This document shows, in pieces, positions 17,041-25,300 of a DNA stretch of 64,000 nt. The stretch is from a virus. Under the pieces are notes generated by a model. It ran no database searches, had not been told where the DNA came from, and saw only the letters and a list, made by a program, of their open reading frames with translations. The stretch spans positions 1-64,000 of the IMG/VR virus record IMGVR_UViG_3300048123_000029, one strand, 5' to 3'. Positions within the stretch are counted from its first letter, which is position 1; each line of letters starts with the position of its first letter. The translations under genes and the position numbers were made by a program.

Positions 17041-18252
17041 ATGTCAGAAAACCAAGAAGAAGTTCTTGAGGTACAAGAAGATACCCAAGATCAAACAACA
17101 GCTGAAAAAGAAGTTGTTGAGGAAAAACCTACAGGCCCTGTAACGCAGGACGAAGAAGGTACAATAAAAGTTAACTTATCAGATTTAAATAAACCACAAG
17201 AAGATGCCGTTCAAGAGCAAAGCTCAGATGACAGCGATGCTGCTGTCGGACAACCCGAAGACGCGACAGACAGCGAAGAAGTGGTTGAAGAAATACAAGA
17301 CGCCGAAGAAGAAGTAAGTGTACTTGAAGAAGTAACAGAAGAAGACGAACCTGCACCTACAGTTAAAGAAGCGAAAGAAATTGTTGAAGAAGCTGTAGCT
17401 GAGTCAAATGAAACCGGCATTGAGTTACCGGAAAATATTCAAAAAGTTGTAGACTTTATGAATGAAACAGGGGGTAGCCTTGATGATTACGTAAAATTAA
17501 ATACTGATTATTCTAAATTAAATCAAGGGCAATTAATTCGTGAATTTTATGAAACGACAAAGCCTCATTTAGATAAAGAAGATATTGATATCCTTATGGA
17601 AGACTTTTCATATGACGAAGAGTTAGATGAACCCAAGGATATTAGAAAAGCTAAAATAGCCTTTAAAGAAGAAGCTGCTAAAGCTAAAAAGCATCTTGAA
17701 GGTTTAAAATCTAAGTATTACGAAAATATTAAAGCTGGATCTAATTTAACACAGGACCAGCAAAAAGCAGTTGAATTTTTCAATCGCTATAATAAAGAAA
17801 ACGAAGAGGTTACTAAAGTAGCTGAATCGCAAAAGAAAATATTTTTAACTGAAACCGAAAACGTTTTTAATCAGAATTTCAAAGGTTTTGACTATTCTGT
17901 AGGAGACAAGAAGTATAGGTTTAAAATTAAAAATACTGAAGACGTAAAGACAACCCAAAGCGACATTAATAATTTCGTCAAAAAGTTTTTGAACGATAAA
18001 AATGAAATGTCAGACGCTAAGGGTTATCATAAGTCGCTATTTACAGCTATGAATGCTGATGCAATCGCAAACCACTTTTACGAGCAAGGCAAAGCCGATG
18101 CAGTAAAGGATAGCATGTCGAGAACTAAGAATGTTGATATGGACCCGAGACGGGGACACGAAAAAGTAACAACACAAAATGGTTGGACGATACGCGCGGT
18201 CAATAATGATGCAGTAAGCACGAGTAGTTTTAAAGTTAAAAAACGAAAATAA
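17041..18252 (+). CDS. Acidic scaffold-like protein
   Basis: 403 residues. The first 140 are very acidic (long Glu/Asp/Val/Gln tracts); the rest is helical and charged with a basic C-terminus (FKVKKRK). The position between portal and major capsid protein plus composition match a scaffolding protein. No Ser/His protease motif is visible, so capsid maturation may not be by an encoded protease here. Confidence 0.72.
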   Translation: MSENQEEVLEVQEDTQDQTTAEKEVVEEKPTGPVTQDEEGTIKVNLSDLNKPQEDAVQEQSSDDSDAAVGQPEDATDSEEVVEEIQDAEEEVSVLEEVTEEDEPAPTVKEAKEIVEEAVAESNETGIELPENIQKVVDFMNETGGSLDDYVKLNTDYSKLNQGQLIREFYETTKPHLDKEDIDILMEDFSYDEELDEPKDIRKAKIAFKEEAAKAKKHLEGLKSKYYENIKAGSNLTQDQQKAVEFFNRYNKENEEVTKVAESQKKIFLTETENVFNQNFKGFDYSVGDKKYRFKIKNTEDVKTTQSDINNFVKKFLNDKNEMSDAKGYHKSLFTAMNADAIANHFYEQGKADAVKDSMSRTKNVDMDPRRGHEKVTTQNGWTIRAVNNDAVSTSSFKVKKRK

Positions 18253-18275
18253 TTAACCATTAAAAAATTAATAAA

Positions 18276-19688
18276 ATGGCTGGATCTTTTACTGGGAGCC
18301 CAACGGCTCTCGCACATTTAACCCCACGACCTATTAAGGGATTGTTTGGAGACAACTACCTTTCTGTCGCGGACTTAGACTTCACGCAACAATTTTTGCC
18401 TGAGGTATATGAGAAGGAAGTAGAACGATATGGAAATCGTACTATTGCTGGATTTTTACGTATGGTAGGCGCTGAAATGCCTATGGCTTCTGACGTAATT
18501 ACTTGGTCAGAACAAGGACGTTTACACATTGCTTATGATGACGTTGAAGTAGCTTCTACTACAACTTTAACATTCCCTGCTGGTCACTTGATTGGAAAAG
18601 GAATGACACTTGTTGTATCTAAAGGCTTCATTACTCAAAAAGCATATGTACAAGACGTAGTTGGACAAACTGTAACTGTTGACACTTACGGCGAGGTTGC
18701 TGGTCTTACAATGACTGGTGCTGACGTTAAGGTGTTTGTTTATGGTTCTGAGTACGCTAAAGGAACTGAAAATGCTGGTAACTCAATTGACGCTTCTTTC
18801 ACAACCTTCAACAACAAACCAATTATTCTTAGAGATAAGTATAATGTAAATGGTTCTGATGTTGCTCAAATTGGTTGGGTAGAAGTAACTACTGAGGCTG
18901 GAACTTCTGGTTACCTTTGGTACTTAAAGTCTGAGCACGAAGCTCGTATCCGTTTCGAAGATCAACTTGAAATGGCTATGGTCGAAGCTGAAAAATCTTT
19001 AAACATCGATGGCACAGTAAGAAACATTACTGCTGCTGCTGGTTTTGGAGGTGGTACTAACGTAACAGGATCTGAAGGTCTATTTGCTGCTCTTGAAGAT
19101 AGAGGATTAGTTTATACTGATGCTGACTTCAACGCTGCTGGTGGCGCAGGTCTTGCGGACTTTGATACTATTTTAGCTGAGCTAGATAAGCAAGGATCAA
19201 TCGAAGAAAACATGCTTTTCTTAGATCGTGGTACTTCACTAGCGATTGACAATATGTTGGCTGCTCAAAATTCTTACGGAGCTGGCGGTACATCTTACGG
19301 TGTATTCGACAATTCAGAAGACATGGCGCTAAACCTTGGATTCTCAGGATTCCGAAGAGGTTCTTACGATTTCTACAAAACTGACTGGAAATATCTAAAC
19401 GATTCTACAACTCGTGGATTAGTTGCAGATGTTGAAGGTGTACTAGTTCCTGCTGGAACTTCTACAGTTTACGATCAGCAACTCGGAAAGAACATCTCTC
19501 GACCATTCCTACACATCCGCTACAGAGCTTCTGAAGCTGATGACCGTAGAATGAAGTCTTGGGTGACTGGATCAGTAGGAGGTAACTATACTTCTGACGC
19601 TGACGAAATGAACGTACACTTCTTATCTGAAAGAGCGTTGTGTGTTCAAGCTGCCAACAACTTCGTATTGTTGAAAGCAACAAGTTAG
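18276..19688 (+). CDS. Major capsid protein
   Basis: 470 residues. It lies after portal and scaffold. Phrases such as 'DYLSVADLDFTQQFLPEVYEKEVERYGNRTIAGFL', 'ITWSEQGRLHIAYDDV', 'YLKSEHEARIRFEDQLEMAMVEAEKSL' and 'HFLSERALCVQAANNFVLLK' match, from memory, HK97-fold capsid proteins of aquatic podoviruses. Codon use is biased to what look like translationally preferred codons (GAA, GCT, TTC, AAC), fitting high expression. A long hairpin follows its stop within 10 bases. Confidence 0.85.
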   Translation: MAGSFTGSPTALAHLTPRPIKGLFGDNYLSVADLDFTQQFLPEVYEKEVERYGNRTIAGFLRMVGAEMPMASDVITWSEQGRLHIAYDDVEVASTTTLTFPAGHLIGKGMTLVVSKGFITQKAYVQDVVGQTVTVDTYGEVAGLTMTGADVKVFVYGSEYAKGTENAGNSIDASFTTFNNKPIILRDKYNVNGSDVAQIGWVEVTTEAGTSGYLWYLKSEHEARIRFEDQLEMAMVEAEKSLNIDGTVRNITAAAGFGGGTNVTGSEGLFAALEDRGLVYTDADFNAAGGAGLADFDTILAELDKQGSIEENMLFLDRGTSLAIDNMLAAQNSYGAGGTSYGVFDNSEDMALNLGFSGFRRGSYDFYKTDWKYLNDSTTRGLVADVEGVLVPAGTSTVYDQQLGKNISRPFLHIRYRASEADDRRMKSWVTGSVGGNYTSDADEMNVHFLSERALCVQAANNFVLLKATS

Positions 19689-19695
19689 AAAACCT

Positions 19696-19736
19696 GTAGT
19701 AATTACCCTCGTTGAACTGACGGGGGTAGTTATTAC
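19696..19736 (+). terminator. Long perfect hairpin after the major capsid gene
   Basis: Arms 19696-19712 and 19720-19736 pair over 17 positions with three G-T wobbles and no mismatch; the loop is TGAACTG. It is followed by TCTTATTAACATTTTTATT, which is T-rich but not a clean U-run. It starts 8 bases after the capsid stop. It could be a rho-independent terminator, or an RNA stabiliser that keeps the capsid message abundant. Confidence 0.75.
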
Positions 19737-19765
19737 TCTTATTAACATTTTTATTATATTATATC

Positions 19766-20536
19766 ATGTCAAAAAAGAAAGAAGCCGAGGTTGTAATTCA
19801 ATCTTGGGAAGTTAAAGATAGATTATATACGCTTAAAAATAATAAGCGTCCATTAGTATTCACAATACCATCCAAACACAGCGCAAGAAAACCATTACTT
19901 TGGTTTGATGCTGATAAAGGATATCAACGTGAATTAAAATACGCTACAAACCAACCCACTCCGTTTGTTGATGAACAAAAAGGAACGGCAACGTTAGGGC
20001 GTATTGTTTTCAGAAATGGGGCATTAAATGTTCCAAAAGAAAATCAAGTTTTACAAAAGCTATTATCATTGTACCACCCCATGAAAGACGAAGTGTGGGA
20101 AGAGTATAAGCCTCAACAGCAAGCAGCAAGTCAACTAGATTGGATTGAAGCAGAAATTGCAGCGCTTAACTTAGCTAAGACACTAGACGTTGAACAAATG
20201 GAAGCTATATTAAGAGTACAGTTTGGTACATCAGTTAATCAGTTATCAAGCAGCGAATTAAAAAGAGATGGATTAATATTTGCAAAAAGAAATCCATTGC
20301 TATTTGTTGAGTTAGCTAATGATGATAACGTACAATTAAGAAACTTTGGTATTAAATCTGTAGAAGCAGGTTTGATTAAACTATCAGCTGATCAAAGAAC
20401 ATTTACATATGGAGACGGCGATAGAAAGCTTATGACTGTTCCTTTTGATGAAAATCCATACTCTGCATTAGCAGCGTGGTTTAAAACAGACGAAGGTGTA
20501 GAAGTCTATAAGACAATTCAAAAAAGACTTAAATAG
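19766..20536 (+). CDS. Hypothetical structural protein after the capsid gene
   Basis: 256 residues. It contains 'LYTLKNNKRPLVFTIPSKHSARKPLLWFD', a beta-rich N-terminal part, and a helical C-terminal part with 'TLDVEQMEAILRVQFG'. It lies alone between two hairpins, so it may be transcribed at a level different from the capsid gene. From position it could be a head completion or decoration protein. The family is conserved in marine phages in my recollection, but the function is not known to me. Confidence 0.65.
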   Translation: MSKKKEAEVVIQSWEVKDRLYTLKNNKRPLVFTIPSKHSARKPLLWFDADKGYQRELKYATNQPTPFVDEQKGTATLGRIVFRNGALNVPKENQVLQKLLSLYHPMKDEVWEEYKPQQQAASQLDWIEAEIAALNLAKTLDVEQMEAILRVQFGTSVNQLSSSELKRDGLIFAKRNPLLFVELANDDNVQLRNFGIKSVEAGLIKLSADQRTFTYGDGDRKLMTVPFDENPYSALAAWFKTDEGVEVYKTIQKRLK

Positions 20537-20551
20537 TCACTCATAGTGGTC

Positions 20552-20572
20552 AGGCCATCTTATGGGTGGCCT
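20552..20572 (+). terminator. GC-rich hairpin between structural genes
   Basis: AGGCCATC (20552-20559) pairs with GGTGGCCT (20565-20572), eight pairs with one wobble, loop TTATG. It lies 16 bases after the preceding stop and 22 before the next start. The following sequence (AATTACTATAAATAAAAAAA-like) is AT-rich, so an intrinsic terminator or attenuator is likely. Confidence 0.68.
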
Positions 20573-20593
20573 AATTACTATAAATAAAAAAAT

Positions 20594-21379
20594 ATGAGCG
20601 TAAGTATAGATACTGTTTATCAAAGAGTATTAGGCATACTCAATAAAGAACAACGAGGGTATGTTACGCCTCAGGAGTTTAACCTGTTTGCAAATCAAGC
20701 ACAATTAGATTTATTTGAACAATATTTTTACGATATAAATCAGTTTGGCAGAACGCCAGGGAATGACACAGAGTATTCCGACATGCTCGATATATTAAAT
20801 AAAAAAATAGCTATATTCGAAACGCAAGATAGCTTAACATACGACGAAACAAATAGCTACTTTCCGTTTCCTACGGATATGTACAGACTTGGCACTGTTA
20901 TATTTACTAATACAACAACTAGGGATCTTTACCCGTCGCCAACTCAGGAAGCAAACTTTCCGGAAAACAACCCTACTATATACAGGCAAACTCTTAATGA
21001 AGACATTGAAGCGGAGCGTATAAATGGTAATGAATTTTTATATATTAATTCCTCTCCATTAACTAAGCCTAAAAATATTCGACCTATATATGTTTCTAAA
21101 AACAATACTATTAATGTATACGGCGATACCGAATTAACTTCTGCTGTAAAGTGTAATTATATACGTAAGCCAGCTAAGGTAGAATGGAGATATCAAATGG
21201 TGTACGGTGAAGCGCTGTATGACGCAACATACTCACAAGACTTTGAGCTGGATCCGTCAGAAGAGACTGAGCTTGTAATAAAAGTATTAGAGATGGCTGG
21301 GTTAGTTGTTAAAGATATTCAAATGTATCAAATAGCAGCAGGTGAAGAAATTAAGAATACACAACAAGAAAAAGCATAA
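20594..21379 (+). CDS. Head-to-tail connector protein (gp4-like)
   Basis: 261 residues. The N-terminus 'IDTVYQRVLGILNKEQRGYVTPQEFNLFANQAQLDLFEQYFYDINQ' has the helical pattern of podovirus connector/tail-tube adaptor proteins, followed by a beta-rich body and an acidic helix 'DPSEETELVIKVLEMAGLVVKD'. It precedes another connector gene by three bases. I infer a dodecameric ring below the portal. Confidence 0.68.
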   Translation: MSVSIDTVYQRVLGILNKEQRGYVTPQEFNLFANQAQLDLFEQYFYDINQFGRTPGNDTEYSDMLDILNKKIAIFETQDSLTYDETNSYFPFPTDMYRLGTVIFTNTTTRDLYPSPTQEANFPENNPTIYRQTLNEDIEAERINGNEFLYINSSPLTKPKNIRPIYVSKNNTINVYGDTELTSAVKCNYIRKPAKVEWRYQMVYGEALYDATYSQDFELDPSEETELVIKVLEMAGLVVKDIQMYQIAAGEEIKNTQQEKA

Positions 21380-21382
21380 TAG

Positions 21383-22303
21383 ATGGGTTTACTATATCAA
21401 AATAATGAGCAGTACTATTTAGGGCCAGATGGCATATGGAATAGTTACGATGAGAATTACGGTGATTACCAGGCTGTTTCTTTAAAAGACATTATAAATA
21501 ACTTTATAATATCTTATGTTGGCGAAGGTAAACTAGTTAGTAAAATTAAAAGAACTGATGTAGCTTTCCACGCACAACGCGGATTAGCTGAAATGAGTTT
21601 TGATATATTACCATCTTCTAAATGGATTGAAGTAGAGGTTGGACCCACATTATATGTGCCGTTACCTCAAGACTTTGTTGGCTATGTAAAAGTTGCAATG
21701 ACAGATGAATCTGGTATAGAAAGAATATTATACCCCGCAAGAAAAACAGGCGATCCTTTGCCTTATGTTCAAGATAACGAATATGAGTATATATTTGACG
21801 AGCAGACTCGTGAAATAGTAACAGCAACACCATCAGAAACTTTTAAAAGATTTAGAAGATCAGAAGGACAGGGCAGTACACCTGACACAGATTTTCAAAA
21901 TATAAACAATGCCGACCTTATGCGCGGAACATCTGCGGGCCGCAGATACGGTTTAGATCCAGAATATTCGCAAAGTAACGGGGTATTCTTTATAGACCCT
22001 ATAAGAGGTGTTATGCACTTTAGTTCAAATTGTGTAAGTCAAATAGTTTCAATAAAATATATATCAGATGGGTTAGCCACTGACGAAGAAAGCAAAATAC
22101 ATAAGTTTGCAGAAGAAGCTTTATATAAATATATAGCCTACGCTATAGTTTCAACGCGCCCTGCAATACCAGAGTATATTGTACAAAGATATAAAAAAGA
22201 GGCAAGAGCATCAAAGCGTAATGCTAAATTAAGGTTATCAAATATTAAGCTAGAAGAACTAACGCAGGTTATGCGAGGTAAGTCTAAGCAAATAAAACAC
22301 TAG
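21383..22303 (+). CDS. Tail-tube/connector protein
   Basis: 306 residues. It has 'FHAQRGLAEMSFDILPSSKWIEVEVGPTLYVPLPQDFVGYVKVAMTDESG' in the N-terminal third and 'HKFAEEALYKYIAYAIVSTRPAIPEYIVQRYKKEARASKRNAKLRLSNIKLEEL' at the C-terminus, a layout common to second connector (tubular protein A-like) proteins in aquatic podoviruses. It lies between the first connector and the giant tail protein. Confidence 0.68.
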   Translation: MGLLYQNNEQYYLGPDGIWNSYDENYGDYQAVSLKDIINNFIISYVGEGKLVSKIKRTDVAFHAQRGLAEMSFDILPSSKWIEVEVGPTLYVPLPQDFVGYVKVAMTDESGIERILYPARKTGDPLPYVQDNEYEYIFDEQTREIVTATPSETFKRFRRSEGQGSTPDTDFQNINNADLMRGTSAGRRYGLDPEYSQSNGVFFIDPIRGVMHFSSNCVSQIVSIKYISDGLATDEESKIHKFAEEALYKYIAYAIVSTRPAIPEYIVQRYKKEARASKRNAKLRLSNIKLEELTQVMRGKSKQIKH

Positions 22304-22306
22304 AAT

Positions 22307-25300
22307 ATGCCAGAATTGATTCATACGTTTCTCAAGGGTAAAATGAATAAAGACCTTGATGAGCGTTTAGTTCCAAATGGCGAGTATAGGGATGCGTTAA
22401 ACCTAGAGGTAGCTACATCCGAAGGCTCAGACGTCGGTGCATTACAGACATTAGTTGGTAATGTTCAGATGGTCAATCGTACTTTAAACGATATAACTAC
22501 GCTGCATACCACATGGGCAGCCTCTGGACTGGCTTATATACCTGCTGACGCTAAATGTATAGGTACCGTAAAAGATGCAACCACAGAAAAGATATATTGG
22601 TTTATTACATCACAGAGCGTAGATGCTATTGTTGAATATGACCAAATAAGAGATGTTGTATTCCCTATTTTAGTTGATAAAAACGGTATACTTGGGTTTA
22701 ATGAAAACTTTTTAATTACGGGTGTAAACATACTCGAAGGGTTTTTATTTTTTACAGATAACCAAACTGAGCCTAAAAAAATTGAAATAAAGAAATTTAA
22801 AGAGGGTTCATCTGATTTTGCTACACACACACAAATATTCGGCAGAAACTTCATAGAAGCTGATATTACTGTTATAAAAAAATCACCTCTTTTACGACCA
22901 ACTATATATAAAAAGAATACTGTTAGGGATGGTGAGATAGAAACAACTACTACATTTGAGTTTAACACACTGTCTACCGACCCAGAAGATGATCCTGATG
23001 AAACGATCTCTATGGACTTCGGTACTGTTATAACTTTAAACTGGACAAACGCAGTAGACTATATAGCAGGTGACTTTTTATTATTAACAATACAAGATCC
23101 CGACGATAATTTCTTAAGAGAATTCCAAGCTAGAGTAAAAGTTACACAAGTTGTTTCAGAAGCGCAGGCTATATGTGAATTACAAAGCGTAGGTGAGGAT
23201 CTACCCGCGGGGCCACAAGGGTTTGATGTAGAACTGGAACAAGACGATCCATTATTTGAGTTTAAATTTCCTCGCTTCGCATATCGTTATAAGTACGATG
23301 ATAACCAATTTTCCACATTTTCTCCTTTTACAGAGATAGCATTTATACCAGGTGATGAGTTTGAGTATACAGGTGTTGATGGTTATAACTTGGCAATGAC
23401 TAATAACATACGAGTCTTAGAAGTAAGGGATTTTATTACGCCTAACATTCCTGATGATGTAATAGCTATAGATATACTTTACAAAGAATCAAACAGTACC
23501 AATGTGTATCGTGTTGACACTATAGAAAAAACTGCGCCAAATTTACCTGGCCAATCATATAATCAATGGAATGATACAAGCTATCAAGAAGGCGGGGCAA
23601 CAGGTTATAGCGGTAGAATTAAAATAGAGACAGAGCTTATATCTTCTTTATTGCCGTCTAACCAATTACTAAGACCTTATGATAACGTTCCTAAAAAAGC
23701 GTTGGCTCAAGAAATTACTGGAAATAGAATTATATACGGTAACTACACACAAAACTTTGACATGGTTGACTTCGCTGACAGTGAGGTTATACCAAACTTT
23801 GAGTTTAGTATTGTGCATGATCCTACAAAAAATGAAGATATCATTGAAGACCCGGATAACCCAGGGCAATTTATAAATATATCATCAGATCCCGACGGCT
23901 CTACGCCGGTGCCATCTTTAAAGTCTATGCGCACATATCAAATGGGTGTGGTATATTTAGACCAATACGGTAGGCAAACGCCGGTATTTACAAATGATAG
24001 CGGTGGTAGATCATTAGCGAAAGAATTTGCAGACCTATACAATACTATAGAGATAGGTATGCTTTCAAACCCGCCAAAGTGGGCAACACATTACAAGTTT
24101 TATGTAAAAGAAACATCTAACGAGTATTATAACTTAGCATTAGATAGATTTTATCTGCCAGAAGATGGTAGTGTATGGTTGTCTTTTCCGTCTGCCGACA
24201 GGAATAAAGTCGACGAAGAAACGTTTTTGGAGCTTAAAAAAGAGCATGACAACAATTCGTTTATTGAAGAAACCGCTAGATATAAGATATTAGCTATATC
24301 AAACGAAGCGCCAGATGCTGTTAAAATAAGAAGACACCAAGCTGGTAGGCAAACTACAGAGTTTACGGGATCGGGATACCCTCAAGTTAACAAAGGGTTT
24401 TTTGAAATACCCGAAGATGATTTTGACGGTAAAGAAGACGGTACGGGATCCGGTGGTGGATTAGCTGATTTAAACAAAGAGAACAATCTTTCTTGTAGAA
24501 TACTTTCTGGTTCAAATATATCTGATTATTTTGAAATAGAATGGATAAAAAAACAAGGTAATATATATAGAATTCAACTTAGATTCCCTACTGATGAAAG
24601 CTTAGACTTTATACCAGAAGGACAAACAGGTATACCCTTAGACATAGCAATATATCAATCTAGATCTGAAAATAAACCTGAATATCAAGGTAGATTTTTT
24701 GTAAAAATATACAAAGACAACGCTTTAGAACAACGTATAATTAAAAAAGCTGAAGACGCGCAGTTAACTATAGAATACCAAAAAGAAGTAGCCTATATAC
24801 AAAAAGGCGGTAAGAGTAGTTTCTGGAGAGATACAGCCCCGGATAATAGTAAAGGATGGTTTTGGGATAAATCATCTCCATTAGATGTAAGAAGAAGAGC
24901 GTCTCCTGATGTTAAATATCAGCGTGGTAATCAAGACGATCGACCATATCAAGGATTAGGTATAGATGTAGGATCTAGAAATTTAACCATATCATTTCAC
25001 GGATTTGGTAATCCCTGGAAACAATCTAAAGCTTTCTACAATAGAAAAGGTATTTGGTGGAATTGGCCAACTAATCAACCAAGCGCTGGCCATCATATAG
25101 GTTTTGCTAAAGCGTTAGACACAGCAGGTAGTATATTTAGAATTACAGACGATCCAGATAAAGAGCTTGATTCTCATACTTACAATATAACAATGAGCTA
25201 TCGCTCGGCGTACTGTGTTGCTAGTAGAAGAACTGGTAGACATGGTTCTGGTAAATATGGTAGCCGACGAGTTGTAAGATGGAATATAAAAATAGATAAG

